This document shows positions 9,541 to 22,565 of a stretch of 64,000 nt of DNA, piece after piece. The position numbers were made by a program, and so were the translations under genes. The notes beneath the pieces are model-generated. The model was not told the DNA's origin. It saw nothing but the letters and a program-made list of their open reading frames with translations, and ran no database searches. Source of the DNA: Cunninghamia lanceolata (lineage: Eukaryota; Streptophyta; Pinopsida; Cupressales; Cupressaceae); the NCBI GenBank assembly GCA_027924645.1, contig BSBN01000293.1:6782501-6846500 (forward strand), given 5' to 3'. Position 1 is the first letter of the stretch, and each line of letters opens with the position of its first letter.

Positions 9541-12500
9541 GACACTTGGTAGCTCTATGCTCCACTAAACTACTGTCATTTTTGACACGTCTTTCCATTA
9601 TGCAATTAGTTAGAAGCACAATAACTATAGCTCACTTGGAATACTTCAAATCCATTAGATTTTGGAGCAATCTCCATTGTCTATTTGTAAAATGTCTTAG
9701 TTTACTATTTATTTTTAGATGTGCTCATAAATAGCTAAATGCTCAACAATCCTAGATTATTGCATTGATTTGTATCAACATTTGTTTTTCATTAGATATA
9801 AAAGAGGATTCATTTTCAAAGAGCTAGATATATGGTAGAATTTTTTTGTAATAGACATAGACCTTTGTGGTCATTTCTCAAAACTAATTGAAAGTTGAAA
9901 AAATTGTTTTCTTAGCCTTTTTGTAATCTATTCTTAGTTTACCAATGAAGAGAAGTTGACATTCTATGCCAAGTATTTATCTTTGCAAGATCTTTCTCAT
10001 AGTTCTTTATAGATACTCTACCTATATTTTCGTATTTGATTATTGATATTTATTGTTGGTTTAAAATCATGCATTCTAATGCTCTTTGTTATAGTAGTTT
10101 ATTATTATGATTTAAAAAAAGGCCAAATATTGTGCAAAAATCTAGAATTAGTAGAACATTTTACATCTAGTGTATCACCTTAGAATAGATTTATTTCCTA
10201 GTTTTCTCTCTCTTTTCTCTATAAATTTAAAAGAATTCCTTGAAGATTCTATGAAGGGACAACTTCTAAAATCCCATAGCTTATCTTATAATCCATGTCC
10301 CAGGTTTGTAGGATTTCCCATGCTAGCATGGGTTTGCATCTAGGTACATTCAAGTGTGGATTTGAACATAAACAAGAGGCAGAACCCACAAAACACCAAA
10401 AATGCGATCAAATGACAAGCAAACTCAAGATTTTGTTTGGAATTTTTGGAAACTTTAACACATGATGGGAACATGGGGATGGAAAGAAGTAAATCCAAGA
10501 AAAAAAATTGGTCAAGGGAAAACCCATTTAGAAAATTTCAAACTAGTTATAAATAGTAGGTTAAAACTAGAGAAGTGCACAAAGGGGAACCAAACTTAGG
10601 ATTTTTACAAATTTTGAATTGTGTCCCAACATTGGCTCTAGTTGGGGAAGTGTGTTTGTTGCAAGCATAGTGAAATTCCAGATAAAATTTCTATGAGCAA
10701 ATTAAAAAGGCAAAAGAGACAAGGGGGAGGGGAGACAAAAATTAGGAATGTATGTATGAGGAAAATAAAACATACAACTAATGGCATGAGAGTATAAAGA
10801 CACTAGAAAATATATGGTTGTAAAATACTTAAGCCAAATGTAAGTTAGACCCTACAAAGAAGATCCATGGCACAAGGCCATGGACAAACCACTGCATACC
10901 TCTTACTTCTATCAAAGATAAGCTAAATGAAGGAGTTAATCTTCCTCTAACTAAAAATACATTCACCACTTAGCTACAAGAAATGATACATCCTACATGC
11001 ATGCATAAGCACACGACCACTACCCAAGAAGTGAAGACTAACTCTACCATCAAAGTTTCTACTATAGGGAAACTATGAATAATAGGGGCATGACCTATTC
11101 TACACCATATCATGCATGTTCATAACTGTAGGGGTGAAAATCTAAAAGTGATTTCAACATCAAAATAATTGAAACACATGGAAGAAAGTAAACTTTCCTC
11201 ATCGATAGATTCAATGTTGTCATACCTACTAATTTCCCTATGTGAATCAAGGAAAAAATAAAATACCTCAAACTCACATGGAAAAGAAAAGTATACCTAA
11301 TTTCAACCCTACTGATTTGCACAAATAAAAACTTCTTCATCCAAGTCCAACTAAAAGGACTCAAGCTTACACATACCTTCAAGCTAAGATACAACATGTC
11401 AATCTTCAACTAGGCATATGTGTTGTTTCTGAATATCAATTTCATTTGTATTTTGGTCCCATATAAAGGATTCTAATTCAAGTGCATCACTATCATCCAT
11501 AGTAGTAGAAACATGACCTTCATCACAAAGGAAATATTTATAGTTACAATTGTTATCACCAAAGTCTTGGATGATAGGTGGCCAACATATATAACTCTAT
11601 ATTGTGCTCATTTACATCTCAATGTCTGAATCATAGGCATGATTCAACCTACAAGTTAAGTTACCATCAGCACAATGGTTATATTCATGTGAAACTTTAG
11701 GTCAAGAACCAAGTTCTTCCAATTGTCTCTCTATTTTAGGTTCATTCTAGAAACTTGTTATGTCATATCCACTACTAAAATCAAGTTGAAGATGCATAAA
11801 TCTTCTTCTTTCTCATTCATTCTAATAACATTTATTGTGTCCCACTTGAAGCACAATTTGCATGGGGAAGACAAAAAGTCTTGCACCAAAGAAATAGGTT
11901 CTCATATCCATCCACATGATAACTATCTTTGTAGTTGTCAAAGGAAAATTTTTCAAACCTAAAATAAATGTCTACACTAACATTTATTTCCAATCAATTA
12001 TCAATAAGTGTAGAGACATCAATGTTATTTCCAACTAGGCAAATAGGAGTACCTTCACCATCACTAGTAGGAATAAAGGAGGGAAACATATTAAACAAGA
12101 TACTAGTTTTTCACTCATCTTTGACAGATCACATACCTCAATCTCAAATTTCAAAGGTCATCATGCATTTCATAACTATCATCTCCAACAAATGACTCAT
12201 TGAATCGAATTTATGTGCATACATTATCCTCATCATCTACACTGCTATGATATTGTGCACCATAACCAATTTTTACTTGCCTGGCTACACTCTCATACTC
12301 AGCACATGTTGTATTCACTTTAAATATTACATCCACTTCGATGTTGCTCATAGAAACCTGTTCTTCACTACAAACACTTGTATTCAAGGACAAAGAAATC
12401 TGCAATGTAATCATTCCTCACTCTTTCAAGGGCATCCAAGAACTTATAAGCCTACTCTAGGCTTGCTAGATTAAATTTCTTTTGCATTAAACTCAAACCA

Positions 12501-12600
12501 ATCTCATAGGCTTTAAAGAACATATCATTGTAGCTAGGTGTGTATGGTTTGGAAGCATTTAGGATTATGGAAAGAGTGTAATGCCTCGCCATGCAACCCT
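9541..12600. other. No gene recognised
   Basis: A/T-rich sequence without supported ORFs, LTR ends or RNA genes. Short open frames in 11110-12480 on both strands have no recognisable domain. Confidence 0.5.
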
Positions 12601-14100
12601 AGAGATAAGTTCAACTAAAGAAATAAAAAGGCAGATTTAAAAAAAAAAAATAGAAGTAATGATAATAAAACATACCATAGTTTATAATCAACAAGTTAAA
12701 CTAACATCTCTAGGGATTACATAGTTGCATTATTGAAACTTAACAATAATCAACAACATAAATGATTTGATCAATCAAATGGATCAAACTAACATTTTAG
12801 GTTACACCATCATATGAATATATCAACATTTTTGCAACCAAGATTACAAGTGTAGAATAGTTTATCTTACAAGAGGAATTACATAATTTCAATGATACAA
12901 AAGTTCTCTTTCTGGATACATCAATTACATAAGGATTTCTTCTGATACAAAAGATCTAAATACAAATAGTACAAATGTTCGTCTTCAATATAGGTGCAAA
13001 ACTGGAATCAAGAGAGATACATCTTCTTTACACATGAGGCACAATGCCAGAAAACCAATGGAATAAAGCACAACCACCCGACCATGTGGAACCCTGAGGT
13101 CCACCCCTATGCTAGGAGATAACAATGAGGTCCCACAAAGACACCCGTCAAAAGACAAAAGACTAACAGATGCAAGGACTACACATGACTCCAATACAAC
13201 CTTGGTCAATATGAACATCACAAGAAACTCAACAACACTTACACACTTAACATGCAATTCCAAAGGCACTCACACAACCAAAGGGGGAAAATACAACTTG
13301 GGAATGCAAGACTACAATAGGAAGGAGTGTCATCACATAGCTTGTCATGAGTTATCCTGGCAGGTCTTCCTAGGCACCAACCCCCATTCTGGGTTATCCT
13401 AGCAGCCTCTCTTGACTACTGGCCCCCATACAAACTCATGTGGAACCAACATACCTTTCATGAGGACAAGGCAGTTGATTTTCCATTCTAGGCCTTCTCA
13501 TCTCATCTCAAGCCTAAATGAGCACTTGAGCCATGAGTGAGGCATAGTTTTTCTTGATTAATGTGATTAACTACCCAACCCCTTAATTCATTAATTAGGT
13601 TATCACTTGATTACCAACTTCCAATGGGTTATCCTGGCTAGCCACTTTGGGCCCCGGCCCCACATTGAAAGCCACTCCCCTATCTGCATCTAGAAAACCC
13701 TATCCATCAAGTAAGACTTTTACCAACTTAACCACAAGTGCTCAAATACAATGCAAGGCATTTACCTTCTTACATAATCAATATAATTAGATGTATAGGT
13801 ACACTAAACAAGGCACAACCATCTTGCACATGTAACATTCCAACATGAATAAAAAACCATATTTCAAGAATACGTTTCATTCAACTCACAAGATGCACTC
13901 ATAGCCAACACCTACACAATCACACCCTCCTAGGCCTCTGGAAACCATTTTCCCCAAATAACACAATGCATGACCCCATTAAAATGCAATGGTCACACAT
14001 CACAATCACTTTCAAAACACATCATAAACCAAGATCCCTTATCAATACTTCAATAACAAAACCATAAATGTAACATATGATCTGATGCACTAATAATGGT
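12601..14100. other. No gene; somewhat G/C-richer, short repeated motif
   Basis: A ~40-bp motif beginning '(g)gttatcct(g/a)gc' and ending in C-rich '(gg)ccc' appears three times, at about 13350-13391, 13391-13430 and 13626-13662. No coding capacity is supported. Confidence 0.4.
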
Positions 14101-14559
14101 CTTAAAGAATGTAACATTATTCTAAGCATGATAAATCATCTAACAACATAAGATAGCACTATTCCAACAATGCAGAACAATAATAACTTGAAAGGGTTAC
14201 CAATTATTCTATAACAAAAAATTCAGTCAAACAAGATACTACCCATTATTAGACTAAACCTCTTTCTACACTAATGTGGATCTTATTAAAATTCTAGAGA
14301 ACTTTGTGATTTCTATTCAAAAAATTGTATAAAAAAGACATAAAGGATCATAAAGTAGATTAAAACCGATCATCCCTTTTAAATCTTTAGAAAGTATATG
14401 AGTTAAATGTTAAATGTTTCATATTAAACCTAACCTCCACCGACTCACCCAATTTCATAACTAAGCACAATCTTAAATTTAAGTCATAAATAAGATTAGA
14501 CTCCATTATAAGACCACACATTCCTTAAGGTGAAGAGGAAGCAATATATATACACTTGA

Positions 14560-15540
14560 CAAGTCTTAGTAAATCTAAACTTAATGTTATCTTCCACAAA
14601 AAAAAATATCAAAGATATCTAAACATATAACAACCATAAATTAAATTCATAGACTAACTCTATGCGCACTACTTAAAATATTCTAATTCATACTAAAATT
14701 AAAGACTTAACTAAGGTCATTATACATACCTTATAACTAGATCTAAAATAACAACTCAACATTTATAATATGATAATTTACATCAATTTGACTAAGACAA
14801 ATATATATTAAGAAGCCTTATTTATTATCCATATCCTACTCTCTTACAATAGATAAAACTACTAATATTCTTAAATATACAAGATAAAATAATAAATCAA
14901 TAAATTATTTTAAAAGGATTTGACTTTTTATTTAAAAAAATAATGCTTAAATATAACATATCTAAATAATAAGGATGAAATAAAATAATACTTAAATATA
15001 ACACATATCTCAATCATAGGGATTTCATTTTTCTATAAATGAAATAAAATAATACTTAAATATAATACATCCCTAAATAATAGGGATTTGATTTTTCTAT
15101 ATAAAAAAATACTAAAAAAATAAAACACATCCATAAAATTGTTCTTCCCTATTAAATAGGGAGTTGACATCACACCTTCAAAATAATAAAACTCAAATTA
15201 AAACAATAATTTATTAAAGGACAATTTTAAAGATAGTTAAACTTTATTATGCAACATCAAATACTTAATATTTAGTTAAAAAGGTTTAGTTATTTAAATT
15301 CTTAAATTAAAATTAAAATAAGTTATTATAAGCAAGAATTAATTAAATCAAATTCTAAAGAATAAGGTTTTATAGTTTTATAATATATATTTTGATTTTA
15401 CAAATAAGAATACTTTCTAACTCTAACAAAATTTTTAATTCTAATATGGTAATACAAAAGCCAGATTTTTATGTTTACTAAAACTTACCATTCCTATTTC
15501 CTATTATTTAAGCTATACATTTATTCATATAAAAGTATTC
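14560..15540. repeat. Very A/T-rich tract with ~60-bp degenerate tandem units
   Basis: At about 14940-15130 the motif 'aata.ttaaatata..acat..ct.aat.ata.gga' recurs at 14942, 14989, 15052 and, weakly, 15105. The surrounding kilobase is nearly all A and T with A-runs. No gene. Confidence 0.5.
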
Positions 15541-16935
15541 ACACAAACCAGAATTAAATTTGATATAATGAAAAGAATTTATGTGAGAGCTTGGTTGAAC
15601 CAAGCCATACAACTGCCATGGATAAGAAGAGGGATTCTGAAGAATTTAATTCAGGTAAAATTTCATTGTTTTACATACTAAAATTCATTGTTTCAAAAGC
15701 ATAAACTACATACCAAACTTCATTTGCAATTTTTTTTGGTTGCATGCAACATCAGAGAGTACCCCCAGAAAGTTTCATAAATTTTTAAGTGTAAAAGATA
15801 ATAAAATCTAAAATCTCCTATAGCTTTGGTTTGAGATAACAATTGGGTTGCAGATATTAAGTTTTAAATACTATTTCAGGCATGATTCTATGTATATGGA
15901 GGCTGTACAATCAGGCAGGCTAGAGGAATAGAAAATATGGAATTTATCTCTATTGGCATTATTACTACAAGTCATCAAATGATATGAGATTTTAGACAAA
16001 AGAAATTTGTTTGATTGATTATACAAATTGATGGTTGGAAAGAAAGAAATAGGTTTGCCTGGCAATAAATTTTGATGTCTACAGACAAGGGTGACACTAC
16101 ATAAGTCAATATTTCTTTTGATAAAAGAAATTGACATAGACATAGGAATGCAACAAAAAAGAAGAATTTAATTTCTTTCAATAGAAAAAGATTTCATTTA
16201 GCTAAGGTGTCTACTGGTAACATGAAAATATGATGACAGTGTCATAGCAAGATAGGTAGGTGTGAAGAAAGATAAATAGGTGTGAAGATTGGAGGATCAA
16301 CAATATTTAAAATTGCTACAATTGCAGGATATACATAGCTAGATTGTTGAAGAGAACATCCAAGAAAATGCAAATGACATGATTAAATATAATGGGGTTT
16401 ATAAAAAAGAATATATACTCATCAAGCATATAGAGAAAATAGGTTGCAGAGCTTGATCAGTCATTTCAACTGACGGGAGAAACTTGCATTTAATTGCAGA
16501 TGGACACTGATTTCAAAAGGGTTTACTATTGTTTGGAAAAATTCACACAGGACCGCACTTCAACCAGAATTTAACCAATCATAAAATTACATAGACTACT
16601 CACATACATGATTTTTCTTCATATACAGACAAGTAGAAGAAATTTTGTTTAATACATACCCAAAAATTCTTCAGATCTCCCTTGCTCCCTTCTCCTCTTC
16701 CTTTGCCAATTCCTCTTCTTTTCCCCAAATTTCTATGTATCTTTTCTAAGAACTCTCCTCTCAAATAATCCTCCCAAAACCCAAAATAGACAAAACAATT
16801 GATACCCACTATCACCATTCTCTCCTTTACAGATATCCACAATCTAAAATTAATTACATTTATAACACCACTGATAGGAGTAATTTTTAAATTTCTGACA
16901 ACCCACTCCAACAATAAATTAATGGCAAAATAAAA
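15541..16935. other. No gene recognised
   Basis: A/T-rich sequence. Minus-strand open frames at 15871-16181 and 16600-16914 are hydrophobic/low-complexity without recognisable motifs. Confidence 0.45.
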
Positions 16936-17613
16936 TAAAATCTCACATGTAAGATAAAATCAATAAAGTACTAAATATTGACAATATTATTATTATTGCT
17001 AGCTTTCAAAGCTACTAATTTAATTTAATATAAATATCAACTAATTAATATTCTCAATTTTCAATATTAATTAAATAACTAATATTGATGTATATATATA
17101 AACTTATTATTATTATTACTATAACAATGAATAAATCTCCAACAAATAAACATTGACTAAATAACCAAAATGATCAAACATCAACACATCTATACACATA
17201 GATCACTTATTCTATAAAATGAACCAAATGACTATAATCAACAACTTAATACGAAAAGAAGTTTCTTTTTCTACCCTCTTAAAATCTCACATGTCAGATA
17301 AAATCAATAAAGTACTAAATATTGACAATATTATTATTATTGCTAGCTTTCAAAGATACTAATTTAATTTAATATAAATATCAACTAATTAATATTCTCA
17401 ATTTTCTACATTAATTAAATAACTAATATTGATGTATATATATAAACTTATTATTATTATTACTATAACAATTAATAAATCTCCAACAAATACACATTGA
17501 CTAAATAACCAAAATGATCAAACATCAACACATCTATACACATAGATCACTTATTCTATAAAATGAACCAAATGACTATAATCAACAACTTAATACGAAA
17601 AGAAGTTTCTTTT
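16936..17613 (+). repeat. Tandem direct duplication, unit ~334 bp
   Basis: 16936-17269 and 17281-17613 are nearly identical: both run from 'aaaatctcacatgt' to 'cgaaaagaagtttctttt', separated by 'tctaccctctt'. Only a handful of substitutions are visible, so the duplication is recent compared with nearby elements. The second unit abuts the LINE copy B target duplication. Confidence 0.9.
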
Positions 17614-17624
17614 ACAACTTAATA
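17614..17624. repeat. Target site duplication of LINE copy B (5' side)
   Basis: ACAACTTAATA is repeated exactly at 18553-18563. With one mismatch the match extends five more bases on the right. Confidence 0.8.
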
Positions 17625-18552
17625 ACTTGAAAAACCATGCCCTTCCCCTGCTTCTACTAAGACAAAAGAAGTTATTTTTTTCTACTCCTGAGGAGATTCC
17701 CATAGATACTCTGGGCTCTACTGTTAGTACGAAGTGCAAGAAGAGGAAGACTCAAGTTGGTGAAGCTGGCACTGTGGGGGCTACTGTGGGAACCCCTAAA
17801 AATCCCTGTAGGACCCCCGTGGGACAAGGTAGGAAGTCTGATCCATCTGCAAAGAATATTAAGGAGGGATTCTCCTCAGGAGTTAGGCGGTCTGGGCAAA
17901 TTGCTGGCAAACCTGCTCCCAAGGCTAAACTTATTGATTATTCTGAGACTGCTTCTGACGAATCCACCCAGGGTGATGAGGCTAAGGATATGGATGTTCA
18001 AGAGATCTCTGAGGATGTTGATGGTAAGTAGGAGTATAAAGAGATGGGGGCTATTGCTGAGGATGCTGATGATTCTGCGGAAAATGCTGGCAAAGTGGGA
18101 AAGATGTTTGTGGAAGAAGCCGATGAAGAAATGGAAACAGGTGCTAGCTTTGGGTCTAAAATTGTAGTTCTGAGGGGCCGCATTGAGAAGCTGGAACATA
18201 ATCTTTCCAATGTACTCAGGAGTTCTATCTTACTTAATATTTCTGTGCTGCAGAACCTTGGGGCTACTGTTACTGCTGACACTGATGAGAACTCTATGAA
18301 ATTGGATGATCTTTTTAAATCCATGGTTAAGTAAGGAGAGTATCTTCCTCCTTAGTTTTTGCTTCTATATTGATGATACTTTGCTACTCCGTATTAACTA
18401 TCTTAGTCTGTAGTTGCTGTTTATGTTGTTTATGCTGGGAAAACAGAGTTTGATGTATCTATTTTGAGGCACTTTTGTGTCGTCTGCCTCTGTGGCTCTT
18501 TTTCTTTTTGTAAGGGTTCGGCCCCTTGTTTAGCCACCTTATATTATCAAAA
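17625..18552 (+). mobile_element. LINE copy B, strongly 5'-truncated (ORF3 3' part and 3' UTR only)
   Basis: The fragment aligns with 62780-63613 of LINE copy C, both in ORF3 and in the 3' untranslated region. It ends 'taagggttcggccccttg ... ttatattatcaaaa', matching copy C's terminus. An 11-bp target duplication (17614-17624, 18553-18563) bounds it. It contains no RT, so its mobilisation as part of a LINE transcript shows that ORF3 and this 3' UTR belong to the LINE. Confidence 0.85.
17660..18334 (+). pseudogene. ORF3 C-terminal region (LINE copy B)
   Basis: Two in-frame pieces (frame 2, to 18031 and 18044-18334) are separated by a TAG. Shared with copy C in order: GSTVSTKCKKRKT, VGTPKNPCRTPVGQ, GFSSGVRRSGQIAGK, KLIDYSETASDESTQGDE, VQEISED, then MFVEEADEEMET, LRSSILLNISVLQNLGATV and the last residues FKSMVK. 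The layout is a basic patch, an acidic linker, then a helical Leu-rich C-terminus. Function unknown. The S/G-rich RSGQIAGK patch looks nucleic-acid- or chromatin-binding by composition only. Confidence 0.7.
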
Positions 18553-18563
18553 ACAACTTAATA
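18553..18563. repeat. Target site duplication of LINE copy B (3' side)
   Basis: Exact 11-bp repeat of 17614-17624. Confidence 0.8.
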
Positions 18564-19290
18564 CCTTGGTCACTAAGTTCAATAAAATGAACCTTAAACT
18601 ATAATAAACAAACAATAACAACCACATACAAAAGGATAACCAACACCCGAGGACAAGTACCAACTGAGCGACAACTACACCCATGACTGGAAATACATGG
18701 ATGATGACAAACTAAAGACATTGGATGATAGAGGGAACCCCATGTTATCTCCTATCCACATTATCCATTGGTGTAAAGGCACGCTTAGACCTACTAATTC
18801 AGGTGGATTCAGTGCCTGGTACCTGCAACCTGCATCAAAACAAGGGGTTGTGTACAAACACACACACACATAATCAAACACACTATGACAGGGAATCATA
18901 GCATAGTAGGGTGCTCATTATGAGTAATACTACACTGTCCCTTCATAAAACACATCCCAAGTATCCACATTAAACAAGTTTGTTAGTAACTAAACAACCA
19001 GGTAACACATAGTCAGATAGTCGCATAATTCACATAATAAAAAAAATATACATAATCAATTAATCCATAACTGATCACAACATAAGCATAGTGTACTAAT
19101 CATAATGTATCAATAGTGTCATCATAGTAAACATTAATGAGTGTCATCAATTAGATCAAAATGGTAAACCTGCGATGAACATGTCTAACATACCCTAAGT
19201 ATTCTGAGTATCATACCTTCATCTTCATGCTCCTTAGCCCAACCACCTGCTCATCCAAGGTGAGAATGGAGGGGCACTACAAAGAGAAAC
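18564..19290. other. No gene recognised
   Basis: Contains a short (CA)n tract at about 18857-18871. No supported ORF or element end. Confidence 0.45.
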
Positions 19291-19299
19291 AACAAACCT

Positions 19300-19900
19300 A
19301 TGGCTGAATCCATATTAGACTCTCCCTCTTTTCATTTGATACTTGTCAATTATTTGAAAAGAGCAACAAGGTCTAGGTCACTTGCAAATTCTTCATCAAA
19401 GGAAGCCACAAGGTCCTTCCAAGAAACAAAGGAATGTTCTAGTAAACTTTCAAGCCACTTCCTTGCCTTTCCACATACAGACCTAATAAAAATATCATCC
19501 ACATGTCTTCATCTTCAAACTAAAAGTTTTCCATGAATTCTAAAAACTCATCAACATGTGTGTTCCTTCATGAATATCATACCCATCAAATCTAGGCATT
19601 TGGTTGAAGACTTTGGATCATGATTTGTATTTTATAATCAGCCCAAGAGAGGTCTAATTGTCTATAAGCTGTGTCTAGGGAAATGAAAAACTTGGTTTTG
19701 ATAGCAGTGGGGTGACAATTCAATTGTAACCTAGATTCAATCACCCTAATCTAATTATCCATTTCTTTTAGTTGCAACTTGGACTCAAAAAGATTGATTT
19801 GGCTTTAAATTTATTTTTTCTACCTAACAAGTTCATTGTGACTATGTATGGATTCTTGTAAATTTATGCATGGCTTAATATAGGATGCAAGGCTACTTGT
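19300..19900 (-). pseudogene. Ty3/gypsy gag remnant
   Basis: Minus-strand translation in shifting frames gives, in order, KLEQLQLKEMDN, the segment THVDEFLEFMENF, then IFIRSVCGKARKWLESLLEH and SFVSWKDLVASFDEEFAS. The last two match the retrotransposon gag capsid signature (A..W...L...SI.SW..L...F...F). Frameshifts and stops are present and no adjacent protease or RT is seen. Element ends were not found. Confidence 0.6.
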
Positions 19901-20370
19901 ATATCTTGAGTAAGCATCACTAGAGTACTCATAGGCATTGGATCCATAGTAATTTCTAGGGTCTAAAATATAGGAAGATACATATGAAAGAGCATTCCTA
20001 AAGTTGTCATTATTAATCTAGGAAGCCATAACTAAATCATTCTATCATGTACAATAGAAAACTAAGGTATTACAAATTATGTGTTTCTTTACCTAGAAAT
20101 AAATTATGTCTCAAGAAGGGAGAAGAAAAACATGTGTGCCTTTATTACCAACTAGTGCAAGATTGAGATGTTTTCTTGAAGCATGAAAAACAAACGAATT
20201 ATAGCTGCAACAAACTTCTTTTCTTGACAGTAGATTTGCTACCTCCTCCAAAAGTGGAATACCTTGAAGCACAACTGATCTCCAAGGAAACAAAGTGATT
20301 ATGGGTTTATCTCACTAGTAGAGTCTTCAATTTATTTCAACCCATGAATCTATTCTTCCCTAGTGCCATT

Positions 20371-20520
20371 ATGTTGGTGAAGGTTGATGGGGAGCCAATA
20401 TTACATGCAATAAAATACACTTAACAATGGCTACAAACTTTCTCTAATAACTATGTTGAAAAGGTCTTCAATATATAAACCAAGAATTAACTATCCTTGG
20501 TAATGATGCCATTTTAAAAC
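20371..20520 (+). repeat. R1 copy 2, 5' part with two ~130-bp units, cut by LTR element
   Basis: 'tagtgccattatgttggtgaaggttgatggggagcc' (about 20371) and the weaker 'taatgatgccatttt' (about 20501) are units of the array seen at 51.4-53.2 kb. The R1 body resumes at 26920 on the other side of the LTR element, so R1 was split by that insertion. Confidence 0.55.
20516..20520. repeat. 5-bp target site duplication (left) of LTR element
   Basis: AAAAC here and at 26915-26919, directly outside both LTR ends. Confidence 0.8.
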
Positions 20521-22373
20521 TGGTGACAAAATTTTGCGCCATTTCAAATTTTTTCAAACGTATAGAGACAGAGTTTTCATTAGTCACAGCCACCATAAGA
20601 TGCACAGGAATAAATGCTGCAGATACAGAAATGAAGAAGGTAGTGGAGAGCACCACTTGTCGGCACCCGCGGCAATGTAAAAGTAGCTCAAGATGCACTG
20701 GAGTGAGACACGTGCAGGCACTAGAGTAAAAACTGTAGAAACTCAAAGTTATGTGGAGGCAAGCATGTGGCTATAGCAAAATTAAAAGAAAGCAAAAGCA
20801 AGTCATGCGGAGTGTGCCAAATGTAAGTGTCTGTGATAATGAAAAAGGAGTTCAAAGTTGCAGCAGAAGCCACCATGTGGAGCAGCCTGCGTGCAGGAGA
20901 GGAATTCTTATTTCATTTAATTAAAATGCATAATGTGTCATGGGATTTTAATTAAGAGGCTGAGGCTTCAATATAAGTTTTGATACATATTAAATGGTGG
21001 GGCCCTTTTCATATGCAGCTGAATATTTTATTTGAGTAGCATTAATGATTCACGGGAGTTTTAAGGGAACCACCCAAGTATTTTTAATAGAAATATGAGG
21101 CTTCAGAGTGCCACATGTCAGATGCGGAAGCATCCAAGGAACAGTAAAATAAAGGTAGCAGGATTAAAAGAGAAGGTTTCTTTCAAAATTCAGCGGAGTG
21201 TTCCATTCGTTAGCATCCGCGTCAATGGAGAGCAACTTAAAATAAAGTGGAGGCCAACACGTGCAGGTACCTAAGGCAATGAAAAGAAACTCAAGAGGCA
21301 GCGGAAGCCACCACATGTTGCAACCCGTGCATAGGGAAATTAAATGCTTCATTTCATTTAAATAAATGCATTCAAAAATTACGAGGGTTTATAATAGCAG
21401 AGTCTTTTATAAATGAAACAAATTTGTGGGCCCTCCCTTTAATAAGTAAAACTTATTAAATACAAGTTTCTTATATTCTAAGCTTACGGGAGAGGTAGGT
21501 TTTAAATAGAATATTTTATATAGCCTCAATTTAAATGGTGGGTCCCTCTGCTTGTAAAATAATGCTTGTAAAAGATGCTAGGTAACTTTTCCATGAGAAG
21601 TTTAAAGAAGCTTTTAACTCACTGGAGTTAAAATGATGTAACCCTAAAAGATGAGCAACCATTTTCATTTTTGTGAGCAAGCTACATGAAATAGCCATGG
21701 AGGAAAAATAGAAAGACACAGTTCAGTTTCAAATGCCAGATTTGGTGCCAGATTTTACGGATTCAGTTGTGGATTTTCAGAGAGGCCATTGAGGATTTGT
21801 TGAGATATTCAGTCTATAAATACAGATCTGTCAGTGTCATTAAAAAAGGTAGAAAGAGTTCTTCAAATATGTTCAGAGTTCTACATTCTATAGATCAGAG
21901 AGTCAGAGTAGCAACAAAGTTTCTTCTTGCCTTTGCAGTGTCTTTTCATGATGAATGTAACAGTTATTTTTGTGCAGCAACTTTTGCCTCTGTAACTGAT
22001 CATTCAAATAAAGAGATGTGTTCTGTGCATATTGGATGTCTCTATTTCTTGCTTTTGATTTCCCTATTTCTCTGCCTCTATTTAATATGTTTTAGATCTG
22101 AGTTTTAATCATGCATATGATGCTCTTTAATTCCAATTAAATCTTTCAATGTTTAAACACCTTGCAAATAATAGTTCAAATCTGGCGGATCGCCATAGAT
22201 TAGGCATTTTATTTTCTGCAAATCTTGTTTCCTTCTGACATTTTTCTCAAACCCCATTGAAGAACGGAAGAGCCAGCTTCCTTAAAATCTGGAGGTCACT
22301 CTGAGGAGCATTCCCACATCTTAGAGTTTCCCATGTTGCTACTGGATTACACCGACAGATTTATGCATCAACA
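20521..22373 (+). repeat. 5' LTR of the element at 20.5-26.9 kb
   Basis: Repeated at 25063-26914. It contains a TATA-like CTATAAATA (21814-21822) about 560 bp before the LTR end and an AATAAA-type context near 22006-22012, as expected for U3-R-U5. Confidence 0.9.
21815..21822 (+). promoter_or_regulatory. Putative TATA box of the LTR
   Basis: TATAAATA in the 5' LTR; the same motif is kept in the 3' LTR near 26356-26363. Transcription start not determined. Confidence 0.5.
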
Positions 22374-22398
22374 GTTTTTGGCATGCCCGGTGGGACCA
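22374..22398 (+). other. Primer binding site region
   Basis: Immediately after the 5' LTR is 'gtttttggcatgcccggtgg', placed and composed like the tRNA primer site of plant gypsy elements, which often read TTTGGCGCCC..; the tRNA was not identified. Confidence 0.45.
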
Positions 22399-22565
22399 AA
22401 TTCAAAGACTTTGCTCTTTGTTTTCAGTGAATTTTTGCCCTGCATTATGTGGTATTGATGGAAAATCATGAAAATATCTGCTCATAGGAGCATGAATCTT
22501 CCATCTAGCGACTCTATTAGTGACTCTACTGGAGGTTCTTTCTTGAATCTTTGCCCCTATAGACC

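Noticed and set aside
16936..17613. LTR pair
   Set aside because: The two ~334-bp repeats are separated by only 11 bp and have no TG..CA ends, so they are a tandem duplication.
18857..18871. (CA)n tract as a functional element
   Set aside because: Ordinary short microsatellite.
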